A stretch of 64,000 nt of DNA. Origin: Fistulifera solaris. Lineage: Eukaryota; Bacillariophyta; Bacillariophyceae; Naviculales; Stauroneidaceae. This document shows, piece by piece, positions 33,462-42,676 of this stretch. Under the pieces are notes generated by a model, which did no database searches, had not been told where the DNA came from, and worked only from the letters and a program-made list of their open reading frames with translations. Each line of letters begins with the position of its first letter. Positions within the stretch are counted from its first letter, which is position 1. A program made the position numbers and the translations under genes. Where the stretch lies: assembly GCA_030295235.1 (NCBI GenBank), contig AP026167.1:62001-126000 (forward strand), written 5' to 3'.

Positions 33462-34920
33462 ATGAATCGTCTCTTTCTGTTCGCGCTCTTGGCATCGCTT
33501 CTATACCCCGAAGCTGAGGCAAGACGGCTGGGTGCACAATCGTGCTTCAATTTCAAGGTTCGCTGTGGCTTTCTCAAAATACACGCTCATCATGTCAAAG
33601 AAGACAAGACGTGTGAAACCAAGTGTGTCAGTTGGGTAAGGTTCCTATCTTTGAGTTCTCAAGGCTGGAAATGTGGAAAATGCCCACAGTGCTTCAATTC
33701 GAAAGAAGAACTGCAAAAAGCCGTGGACTTGATTGTAGCCCAAGAACCTTGGGCGGAAGCACTTCTCGGGGGGCAAATACGGATGGCCCATGGGTAAATG
33801 GTGTTTCACTTCGAACGTTACCGATATGAGCGGCCTGTTTGAAAACTCAACTATCTTCAATCAAAGCTTGTCGGAATGGGACACTTCGAGTGTCACCGAC
33901 ATGTCTCGCATGTTTTACGATGCTTACGTCTTTCGCAGCGATCTCAGTGCTTGGAATGTGTCCAACGTCCAAAATACTGCATCCATGTTTGATGGTGCCT
34001 CCGAATTCGATTCAGATCTTTCGCAATGGGATGTCTCAAAAGTCACCGATATGCAAGGCATGTTTCACAAAGCGTTCGCGTTCACCAGCAGTGTGAGCGA
34101 TTGGGATGTATCGAATGTTCGCAACATGGCAGCGACCTTTGCGAATGCTTTTAGCTTCAACTCGGATGTATCGAATTGGAATACTTCCAGTGTCACCGAT
34201 ATGTCGAATATGTTTGACTTTGCCAGGAGTTTTGATGGCGATTTGAGCCGTTGGGACGTTTCCAAAGTGCGAGACATGTCCGAAATGTTGGCCGGTGTGG
34301 CCGGCTCCACCATGGACCTTTCGAAATGGGACACGTCCAGCGTCACTGATATGTATGTCATGTTTTACTGGGCACCAAACTTTAACGGCAATATCAGTAC
34401 TTGGGATGTTTCGAACGTAAGGAATATGGCAGGCATGTTTACCTTTGATTCCAATTTCAATTCGGATATTTCCAAGTGGAATGTTTCAAGTGTCACTGAC
34501 ATGTCGTGGATGTTTGACCATGCCACTGGTTTTAATGGCGATATCAGTGCGTGGAATCCTGTGAGTGCACGGGATGTACACGGCATGTTTCAATATGCGG
34601 AAAGTTTCAACTCTGACATATCGGGCTGGGACACGTCCAGCACAACTGACATGATGCAAATGTTTATGCATGCCTTGGCATTCAATCGCGACATTAGCGC
34701 GTGGGATGTGTCGAAGGTGAACTTCACTGGATCCATGTTTTTGGAAGCGGCCAGTTTCGACCAGAATCTTTGTCCGTGGGGAAATCAGTGGCGTGACAAA
34801 CCGGACATGCCGATTTACTGGTACGGGGCATCGATTTTTCAAGGAACAGCTTGTCCGAATCAAACTTTGACGGATATGTTTCACGACCCTCCTACTCCGC
34901 TTTGTCACAACTGCGTTTGA
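33462..34920 (+). CDS. secreted BspA-like (DUF285) repeat protein, one frame break
   Basis: Signal peptide MNRLFLFALLASLLYPEAEA, almost identical to that of the 35583 gene. The head has eight or so Cys (CETKCVSW, GWKCGKCPQCF). After EALLGG the frame of 33462 is lost in a G6 run at 33769-33774, and KYGWPMGKWCF continues in the +1 frame through 34920. Removing one G joins them. Twelve 25-residue repeats follow, then SFDQNLCPWG and CPNQTLTDMFHDP...LCHNC. About 485 residues. It is a shorter sister of the next gene, probably a tandem duplicate that lost repeats. Secreted; surface role inferred. Confidence 0.83.
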
Positions 34921-35582
34921 ACGGAATGTTAGACTGGATGTCGACGGCCAATGAATCAACCTCGAGAGACTACCGTAATCTGAAATTGTTACTCTTTGTT
35001 CCTTCTATTAATATCGAGATGAACTGTGACCCAAAGGCATCTTTTAATCGACTTAGTTCTTTGTTGAAGGATGTTTGAATGTGAATCGCTTTTAGTCGGG
35101 TTCGCGTTCCAAAAAGTGACGGAATGCAATGTCAGCGTTTTGCGAACCGCAACACGAAAAGTGAGGGCCGTCTGTCTGTACTTTCTGTACGATCGTCGAG
35201 ACGTAATTCGATAAACGCGTTTTTCATTGACATCAAAAAGCGGTTCTTTTCTCACGCATTTTCCACAACAAATGAGAATCGAATACATGACATCTGCATC
35301 TGCTCTTAATTCATGAATCGTGCATTCACTACAAATAGGAGAAACACATGTTTCCAGGAGTCAGAAGTATTGCCCTTCGACTAAGGGCAGTAGGATCAGT
35401 TGACTCATGTTCGCTTTTTCAAGGAATTGTCACGCGATCACGACTTGTTGCAAACTCACAAAATCGATAACTTAGAAAGGGCACCAGTCAACGTTTGTGT
35501 GCATAAAATAATGAAATACACAGACCAAAGTGAAAGCTAAAAACACAATCTACCTCGCCAATAACGATCGAGTCATAGACCC
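34921..35582. other. intergenic, no gene seen
   Basis: No supported gene. It should hold the promoter of the only fully intact BspA-like gene in the cluster. No specific motif identified. Confidence 0.35.
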
Positions 35583-37484
35583 ATGAACCGTCTCTTTTTC
35601 TTCGCGCTCTTTGCATCTCTTCTTTATCCCGATGTGGAAGCTAGACTGCTGGGTGCACAGTCATGCTTCAATCGTAACGTTCGCTGCGGGTTCATGAGAT
35701 TACATGCTCATCATGTCAAGGCAGATAATACGTGCGAAACCAAGTGCGTCACTTGGGCTAGGTTCATCTCTTTGAGCTCTCAAGGCTGGAAGTGCGGCAA
35801 GTGCCCCCAGTGCTTCAACTCCAGAGAAGAACTGCAAAAGGCTGTAGACCTGGTCGTGGCGCGGAAGCCCTTCGCCGAAGCACTTCTAGGAAGCAAGTAC
35901 GGATGGCCCATCGGCAAATGGTGCTTCACCGAGAATGTTACAGATTTCAGTGGCTTGTTTTTACGGGCTACCGAATTCACGGCGGATCTCTCCGAATGGG
36001 ATACGTCTCATGTGACGAATATGCACTCCATGTTTGAAGAAGCCGTCAGCTTTCAAAGCGATATTGACGCTTGGGATGTCTCGAGCGTCCAAGATATGGG
36101 ATCCATGTTTGACGGAGCCACGATGTTCCACTCTGACTTGTCAAAGTGGGACACGTCGGCTGTGACTGACATGTCACTCATGTTCTACGAGGCCGAAAGC
36201 TTTGACAGCAACATCAGCGCTTGGGATGTCTCGAATGCCCAGACCATGCGCTTGATGTTCAGGAGTACGCGCATAACGGATCAAGACCTCTCAAATTGGG
36301 ACACATCGGATGTCACAGACATGTACGGCATGTTCATGTTGGCATCCGATTATGGTGGGAATCTCAGTGCTTGGGATGTCTCCAATGTTCAAAATATGGG
36401 GTCAATGTTCGACAGTGCCATAACGTTCAATTCCGATTTATCAGGCTGGGATACATCAAGCGTAACGGATATGTCTTGGATGTTTTACGAAGCGCTTAAC
36501 TTTAATAGCGATTTGAGCGCGTGGGATGTATCAAAGGTTCAAGATATGACATCGATGTTTACCGACACCATTGCTTTTACGTCAGATCTGTCTGGATGGG
36601 ATACGTCGAGTGTGACTGATATGCGCTCCATGTTCATCGCAGCATATAACTTCAATAGTGATCTCGGCGCGTGGGATGTATCAAACGTCCAAAATATGCA
36701 ATCGATGTTTGATTCGGCAACTAGTTTCAAATCGGATCTCTCTGCATGGAATACATCCAGTGTGACAGATATGTCTTGGATGTTTCACAATGATTTCGAA
36801 TTCAAGAGCGATCTTAGCGCTTGGGATGTTTCTCGAGTACAAGACATGACCGCGATGTTCTACAATGCCGCAGTATACAACTCGGACTTGTCAATTTGGG
36901 ACACCTCGAGTGTAACGAGTATGCGTTCGATGTTCTTTGAGGGCTTCGCGTTCAATCAAAACACTAGCGCATGGAATGTATCCAATGTCCAAGACATGCA
37001 ATCCATGTTCGATGATGCCCGAGAGTTCCAATCAAATCTTGCCGATTGGGATACTTCCAGTGTAACAGACATGTCCTTTATGTTCCACAAGGCCTACAAC
37101 TTCAACAGCGATATCAACAACTGGGATGTTGCAAGCGTTCGTGACATGAAAAATATGTTCAATGCTGCCTTCATGTTTGACTCTGCTCTTTCTAGTTGGG
37201 ACACTTCCAGTGTCACCGACATGCATTATATGTTTGCCTACGCCTCTGTCTTTAATCATGATATCAGCGCTTGGAACATCTCGCAGGTGACCGACATGGG
37301 TGGCATGTTTTACGCGGATGACGCGTTGAATCAGAATTTATGTCCGTGGGGAGCTTACTTGGCGGGCACGTCCGTTATATCCAACGATTCAGACATGTTC
37401 GGAGCGACGTCTTGTCCCAACGAAGCGTCTCCCGACTTGTTCGCTACTCCTCCAGGTCCATTCTGTTACGATTGCGTCGTGTAG
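35583..37484 (+). CDS. secreted BspA-like (DUF285) repeat protein, intact
   Basis: The only fully intact member: 633 residues, no break. Residues 1-20 form a signal peptide (MNRLFFFALFASLLYPDVEA). Residues ~25-100 are a Cys-rich head (CETKC, GWKCGKCPQCF). YGWPIGKWCFTENVTDFS leads into 18 repeats of exactly 25 residues. Odd repeats read WDTSSVTDMxxMF and even ones WDVSNVQDMxxMF, giving a 50-residue superperiod. ALNQNLCPWG caps the solenoid, and the tail is CPNEASPDLFATPPGPFC plus YDC. No membrane anchor. DUF285 repeats form an extended right-handed solenoid in bacterial and protist surface proteins; here a cell-surface, mucilage or adhesion role is inference. Confidence 0.92.
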   Translation: MNRLFFFALFASLLYPDVEARLLGAQSCFNRNVRCGFMRLHAHHVKADNTCETKCVTWARFISLSSQGWKCGKCPQCFNSREELQKAVDLVVARKPFAEALLGSKYGWPIGKWCFTENVTDFSGLFLRATEFTADLSEWDTSHVTNMHSMFEEAVSFQSDIDAWDVSSVQDMGSMFDGATMFHSDLSKWDTSAVTDMSLMFYEAESFDSNISAWDVSNAQTMRLMFRSTRITDQDLSNWDTSDVTDMYGMFMLASDYGGNLSAWDVSNVQNMGSMFDSAITFNSDLSGWDTSSVTDMSWMFYEALNFNSDLSAWDVSKVQDMTSMFTDTIAFTSDLSGWDTSSVTDMRSMFIAAYNFNSDLGAWDVSNVQNMQSMFDSATSFKSDLSAWNTSSVTDMSWMFHNDFEFKSDLSAWDVSRVQDMTAMFYNAAVYNSDLSIWDTSSVTSMRSMFFEGFAFNQNTSAWNVSNVQDMQSMFDDAREFQSNLADWDTSSVTDMSFMFHKAYNFNSDINNWDVASVRDMKNMFNAAFMFDSALSSWDTSSVTDMHYMFAYASVFNHDISAWNISQVTDMGGMFYADDALNQNLCPWGAYLAGTSVISNDSDMFGATSCPNEASPDLFATPPGPFCYDCVV

Positions 37485-37764
37485 TCCGCAAACAAAGGTG
37501 GGGGCAAACAAGACGACTTCGATGAGAATGTGTAATTCAGTTTTATGTACATACGAACAAGAAGGCGACAGCATCATAGATCGATAATGATTTACATGAC
37601 AATATATATATAGTAAGCGTTGATATTTTTGACTCATTTTCGCCATAGCATTGTTAGGCATGAGCCAAGTGGTAGAGGCATTTTTTCTTTGAGCTGAATG
37701 TGTGTGGTAGTACGATAAATAGGACGTCCCTGTGCCCCTTGTTATTCAGTGTCGCTCTAACTCA

Positions 37765-38427
37765 TTATGACTCGACTGCTTCTTCTTCCGGATCCCACAC
37801 AAACCGACTTTCGTCGACATCAAGTCGACACGAAGGTCCATCGTCCGTCCCCATGAATTCATGACGACGTTCCGAGACGAAATGATACAACGGATCCCGT
37901 AGTACCGACGGCAACAAGACTCTTAAGAGAGCGGCAGTCCATCGGACCAAAATCGGCAATTCATCGAGCAGACCAGCGACGCGCAAAACGGCTTCCGATT
38001 CGACGTACGCGACACCGTTGGGATAACACAAGACCATCGACGAATAATCGTCTGGTTGTCGACCCGATCTTATTAGCAAGGCTTTCCCGGTTTCACTCTG
38101 CAAACTGCAAAAGCGCAGACTTTTGTCGGACGAATGATCCAAACAAAAATGCACACCGGCATTACAGAAATGACAGACTCCGTCGTATAACAAAATAGGA
38201 GAGGAAGTATTTTGAAAGGCGGCTTGTAAAGGTAGTGACGACGATACAGCTGTTGCTGAAGTTGATGCCGAGGACGGAGTTAATGATGATTTGGAAAATT
38301 CCCCGCTCATAAACGCCGCCATCCTTCGGGTCTCGTGCAAATTCGGTGATGTTGTTGTCAGTTTGGTGAGCCAGGCATCGCAGCAAGCGAATAGCGTCAC
38401 AAGCGTATAGATTAGCCGGCTCTTCAT
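37765..38427 (-). CDS. DCC-family thiol-disulfide oxidoreductase-like protein (DUF393)
   Basis: A 220-residue protein. The N-terminus is a signal peptide (MKSRLIYTLVTLFACCDAW) followed by a Ser/Thr-rich stretch to about residue 75, a typical diatom plastid-type presequence. The mature domain begins ILLYDGVCHFCNAGVHF, carrying the D-G-V-C-x-x-C signature of the DCC family. RFCSLQSETGKALL and SSMVLCYPNGVAYVESEAVL follow, then a helical C-terminus (RWTAALLRVLLPSVLRDPLY). The family is predicted to handle thiol-disulfide exchange, but its substrate is unknown. Full length, no break. Divergent from nothing close; the preceding BspA-like gene is convergent. Confidence 0.88.
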   Translation of the reverse strand: MKSRLIYTLVTLFACCDAWLTKLTTTSPNLHETRRMAAFMSGEFSKSSLTPSSASTSATAVSSSLPLQAAFQNTSSPILLYDGVCHFCNAGVHFCLDHSSDKSLRFCSLQSETGKALLIRSGRQPDDYSSMVLCYPNGVAYVESEAVLRVAGLLDELPILVRWTAALLRVLLPSVLRDPLYHFVSERRHEFMGTDDGPSCRLDVDESRFVWDPEEEAVES

Positions 38428-38841
38428 AGTTTTGCTTCCTTGAAATCTTCGTATTAATTCGTATTAAATCTTTCAAGGTCGCGAACAGTAGCAAGAAGGG
38501 TTACTTCTTATTCGAATAAAACAACATAATAAAGGGAGCTGCAGCAATGAAAAAAGAAAACACCCCGCCGCTTCTTGAACTTCCGCAGGGTCGCTTTTAG
38601 CCAAATTCTTCCGGAACCAGTCAAACATTCCCACCAACCAAGGTTGTGACGTAACGAAGTCCTCCTGTACACATTATCAATAAAGCTTTCAAGGGTACAG
38701 TGCAAAGTACTGTCTCCCACAATGCCGTTATCCACGTGGCAAGTGGCAAGACGGCCAAATGCGAACCTATCCATGACGTCACTGGTCGTCACAGGCTGAT
38801 ACATTTCTCACTGGAGTCTATTATTTTATTGAATGTACATT
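38428..38841. other. intergenic, no gene seen
   Basis: Spacer between two minus-strand genes. No feature recognised. Confidence 0.35.
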
Positions 38842-39654
38842 CTATTGTACAACGCACGACGGTGCGAGAATTGCCGCCGCCATTTGTTGTCGCCACGACA
38901 AGGCGGATACCCCCGCATTCCAAGCTGTCACGACGGGATCAGGATCGCTATAGGGATGCCATTCTAGCGCCATTTCTTCAGCAGTGGCGGAGATTTTGCG
39001 GCCCGTGGTGGATGTACATACTGCTAAGGCAGGACAGGACGTCCAAGACAAGACTTGGGTCAAAAAGGGACTGCAGGTACTCAAGTACGTCCAGGCGAGA
39101 CCGGAATGTTCCAAATAGTCGAGTACACTCTCGTCGAGATCGTCCGTCATGATCACGAAGATGCCTCGCGCTGTCGTGTTGGATCTCTGTGCCAATCGAC
39201 GGACGAATAAGGGAATAAAATGTCGGCTGGATGGTTGTCGAGGATCCACCAAGAATACGGCAACGGAGGTGCATGCGGCAATCCAGCGATTGGTTTGCAC
39301 TGTTTCGGTGTAAACGATCCCGGATTCAATATTTTGGCGTTTGACTCGCCGGTAACGAGTTGCCGCAAGGGAAGGGAACGGGTCTTTCTCCCACGCATCG
39401 GCCCGATAAGGGAAATATTGCAGCGTATCCGGGAGAAATGCCAGTATTCCTTTGCGGCAAAGGCTGTTACTGTCATTTAAAATCGGATTCGATTCCCGCA
39501 CGGTGTCTTGTTCAGAAATTGTCGTGACATTTTCATCGTCATGCAAGGAAAGGTCAACGGCTTCAATCTCGCTTTCTTTCCGCTCGAGTTCTTGAGATGC
39601 GTCCGTCATGGCATCTCGATGATGATTCATCGCTTTTTGGAGATTAAACAGCAA
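38842..39654 (-). CDS. thioredoxin-fold (nucleoredoxin-like) protein lacking CxxC
   Basis: A 270-residue intact frame. Residues ~130-250 fit the order of a nucleoredoxin/tryparedoxin domain: strand VAVFLVDP, then the active-site position with PRQPSSRHF instead of WCPPC, helix IPLFVRRLAQ, strand GIFVIMTDD, helix ESVLDYLEHSG, then SCPALAVC at the cis-proline position and TTGRKIS. The catalytic cysteines are absent, so a redox reaction is unlikely; a structural or regulatory role is possible. The N-terminal 120 residues are acidic and unrecognised. No targeting signal is obvious. Start ATG 39654, with 39630 as alternative. The family call rests on pattern only. Confidence 0.6.
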   Translation of the reverse strand: MLFNLQKAMNHHRDAMTDASQELERKESEIEAVDLSLHDDENVTTISEQDTVRESNPILNDSNSLCRKGILAFLPDTLQYFPYRADAWEKDPFPSLAATRYRRVKRQNIESGIVYTETVQTNRWIAACTSVAVFLVDPRQPSSRHFIPLFVRRLAQRSNTTARGIFVIMTDDLDESVLDYLEHSGLAWTYLSTCSPFLTQVLSWTSCPALAVCTSTTGRKISATAEEMALEWHPYSDPDPVVTAWNAGVSALSWRQQMAAAILAPSCVVQ

Positions 39655-40083
39655 TTAATGGCATTACCAGGCGATTATTTGTTTAATGCGAGAACAAGTT
39701 TTAGGGGAACGAATGAATAATGCGCTTGTTGTGTGCTGTAACATATACTCCTTTGTTGCGTGTGTCATCGTTCTGCGAGATGATCGAGCAAAAAGAAAAA
39801 GCCACGGAAGCAGAAAAGTGTGAAGTCGTAGAGGTACTCCATCGAGTTACTCCTCCTAGCAATTGTTGGGACCTGTAACCATAAGAACGCTGTAGGCATG
39901 AGTGTACTTCGCACATCGCTCGGGCCGGAAAGGAATGATAGAAAAAGTTGTACAAAGAAATAAGTTCATTTCCTTTTTGAGGCAAAATGGACCTTTCTAA
40001 AACTAATTAATTATGACATTATGTTCTGCTCTTTATCTGCAAAGAGTTCTTTATGAATCCTAAGCAAGGCGGACGACTTCCTC
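39655..40083. other. intergenic, no gene seen
   Basis: No supported gene. The next gene ends at 40084 on the same strand, so the segment holds its terminator and the promoter of the thioredoxin-fold gene. Confidence 0.35.
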
Positions 40084-41290
40084 TTAAAGCAACGCCGCAC
40101 CGATGACACCGACACCGCCGATCACGAGCGACACAATCTCAATCTTGAAACTGCCACTGTCACCGCCTTCATCGGCCAACATTACGGCTTCCATCGAAAA
40201 GTCGGTCGTTACAGGCTCTGTGGCAAGCTCGCGGTCTTCAGTTCCGCGCAAACGACGAATAGGTCCGACGTAGTCGACAAGGGCCTTACCCGTCATGGTG
40301 AGAGTTTGTGATGTGGCTCCAAAGGCGGATCGGGGAAGAATATGGTAGAAATTGATCGTCTTCGGAGTAGCTCCCAATTCAAAGCTGGTCAAGGCAGAAT
40401 CAACAGGTACTGTGGCGGTGATGAGGTTGGTAGCCGGTGCCGCGCCGATCTTCATGGTGACCGTTTCGAATTCGACAAAGTTGTAATCCTGATCATCGAC
40501 GGCGAGACTGAACCAGATGGGCTCTCCGGGAGGTAGAGGGTTGGTGCCTTCCCATGCTCCCGTGACCGTTGTACCGGATTGCTCGGTCGTTGATCCGCCA
40601 ACATCAACTGTGTTACAGTGAAGGTCGAAAGGATGGGTGTCACGCGGAAATCGAAGTGCTTGCGTTCGAGAACCACGGCTTCTAGGGCTGCGTTGATCAT
40701 CATAATGTCGGCTTGAATGCACACGCCGAACTTGCCCTCCACGGCGTGAACCGATGTACCCCACGGTGCCACGGCGAGTTCCATGTCGACTGTATTGAGA
40801 GCCGTCAAGTGGCCGTCTTGGTCGTAAGATGTTTTGACAGTTACGGCTCCGTCTCCGGCAGCAAGGCATCCTGGAGGAAGAATGGTGAACTCGTAGTATT
40901 TCGTACCGGCCGGCGGGTTGGGTCCCGGGTTGTTTGAAATTTCAACGTCGGTACCGGCAGTGGCTGCGATCTGGATGTGGTTCAAGCTTGTAGTTTCATC
41001 TGTGTTCCCTTCACCGACGTTGAACTCGGTGAGTACGTCGTTGACGTTTCCGATCTGGAAGTAAGTAAGGCGAATGATGGATTGGTTTAGTGGTGAATTC
41101 TACGACGGAATTAAAAAAACACACACACACAACAATTTGTTTCTTCGTCGTCGAGCTTGTAAAATCCAATGCTCCGCAGAAGTGCACAGAGAAGATGGAT
41201 TTTTGAACTTACCGTAAGGGTGGGAGGAAGTTGTGCATAGGCCAGGTTGGCGAAACCGAGAAGCGCGAGAGTGGAGAGGAGGAATCTCAT
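40084..41290 (-). CDS. secreted two-exon protein of unknown function, one frame break
   Basis: Exon 1, 41213-41290, encodes a signal peptide (MRFLLSTLALLGFANLAYA). The intron 41055-41212 (158 bp, GTAAG...CCAG, phase 0) contains an AC repeat. Exon 2 starts IGNVNDVLTEFNVGEGNT. Its frame continues through KYYEFTILPPGCLAAGD and ICIQADIMMI-like segments to FTVTQ near 40640. The protein then continues in another frame (VDVGGSTTEQSGTTVTGAW, WFSLAVDDQDYNFVEFETV) to 40084; one missing base explains the change. The C-terminus is hydrophobic (VSLVIGGVGVIGAALL) and ends immediately, as in GPI-anchored precursors. I recognise no domain. A beta-rich extracellular, possibly GPI-anchored protein is the best description. 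Confidence 0.68.
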
Positions 41291-41853
41291 TTTCTTTGTT
41301 TAGTTGAGATGTTTTCGAACTACTTTCGTTTGAAGGAATTTCAGATTTATGAAACTAAGAAATGATTGACCTGCATTCGACAAAAAGGAGGAAGTTCTCA
41401 TTTAGCTGCCTTGGGGTATGATGGAGTCATTAGCGAGAGATCCACAAGTTAGGTTTTGGCTTTCTCTCGGGAACGAAGGGGGTTTCTATTCTTTACTAAG
41501 TCAGAATTCAGAATTCCAGAGAAGGGTCATGAACTCAACGCTCAACAACTTGGATTATTCTTTTTATTAACTAGTAAAGAGTAAAGACTGGAGAGTTCCT
41601 CCGTCCTCCGTTATTACCAGGTAGAGAAGGTAACTCAGAATTCTAAAGGACAAGTGTCAAAGAAAAAAAGACTTAATGCCAGTCACTTGCAGCATTGGTC
41701 ATTGCCGTCATGTGTTATAATTTACACTTTTGACTTGTGACTTGTGATTTGTGATTGTGTCATTCCATGTTCCGAGTTCCGATGTGTCACGTGTCACGTG
41801 TCTTTCGATTTTCGTTCCGAGTTTTTGAACGTTTGGCTGTAAAGGGTCCTGAG
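41291..41853. other. intergenic, no gene seen
   Basis: No gene. TACCAGGTA occurs at 41615-41623, and a degenerate CTTGTGA low-complexity stretch at about 41731-41757. Confidence 0.4.
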
Positions 41854-42120
41854 TATAGTTCGACAAATATCGATATTTGGTTTTTCACGAATATCAATAT
41901 TGTATTCTACGATATAATAACCGATATTAATACCGGTGACCGTCTGTCTTCGCCCGAAACATACAGCCATTTCAGCGGAAAATGCCTCAAACCCGTCTGT
42001 CAGGCGTACGCATATAGACAAATATCGATAATGGGAAAAATGGCACTGCTATAATACGCTATTATAACGTGAATATCGATATTCGTTATTATTTGGTATT
42101 TGAGAGAGTGTCGAACTATA
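41854..42120. mobile_element. MITE-like element, copy 1 (8-bp TSD)
   Basis: A 267-bp AT-rich element without coding capacity. Its ends are perfect 12-bp inverted repeats TATAGTTCGACA / TGTCGAACTATA. It is flanked by a perfect 8-bp direct repeat GTCCTGAG (41846-41853 and 42121-42128), the target duplication. Internal AATATCGATATT-type palindromes and a central CGTCTGTC...GTCTGTCAGGCG part are shared with the second copy at 61265-61534. An 8-bp duplication is typical of hAT and a few other DNA-transposon groups, so a non-autonomous hAT-like element is the best guess. Confidence 0.85.
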
Positions 42121-42676
42121 GTCCTGAGTCCTGAGCTTGCAGCATACTTTCTCGTAAAAAGTAGTAACCTAAAAAATCAGTCCGAATGTCAAAATTGCAT
42201 TCTGACTTTAGGAAATTGGGAATAAATTTAACGATTAATTTTACTTAAAAACTGGGTACCGATGCGCATGAGTTAGAAACGAGCTAGGATGGTCATGAGT
42301 CAATTTGTTTATTCCGAGTAGGAATTTCATGTTGTTGTGTCATCGGGAGCTTTTTTCATAACATATAATGAATGATGATGATAGTTGTTGAGTGAAAGTA
42401 TTCTCCTTTGGATTGTTTCGCGATTTTTTTTGTGAGCGAAGTGGTGTGTTGTGTCTACACAAAAAATGCGGCGCGGGCTCCTTTTTCGAAACCCATACAA
42501 GGTACAAAACATCACCTCGAATCGTAGCGGTATTGAAACAGGGTCTACGATCGCCGATTTTCGCTCATTCATTCATTCCACGGCAGCCAAGAGTTCGTGT
42601 TCACCAGAACCAAACGAACAGATTTCATCATCATCATCTTCTTCTTCTTCGTCTTTCGCTTTGAAAATAAAACAAG
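42121..42676. other. 5' flank of the SNF2/RING gene
   Basis: No gene. ATC/TTC simple repeats at about 42626-42656 lie directly before the ATG of the helicase gene. Confidence 0.4.

Noticed and set aside
20487-37484. Recent bacterial origin or contamination for the BspA-like cluster
   Set aside because: The cluster is continuous with intron-containing eukaryotic genes and shares codon style and spacing with them. BspA-like proteins are also known from protists, so recent transfer is not required.
37658-37740. Possible tRNA (GAGCCAAGTGGTAGAGGCA resembles a D-arm)
   Set aside because: No TTCGA T-arm and no matching 7-bp acceptor stem within 70-90 bases.
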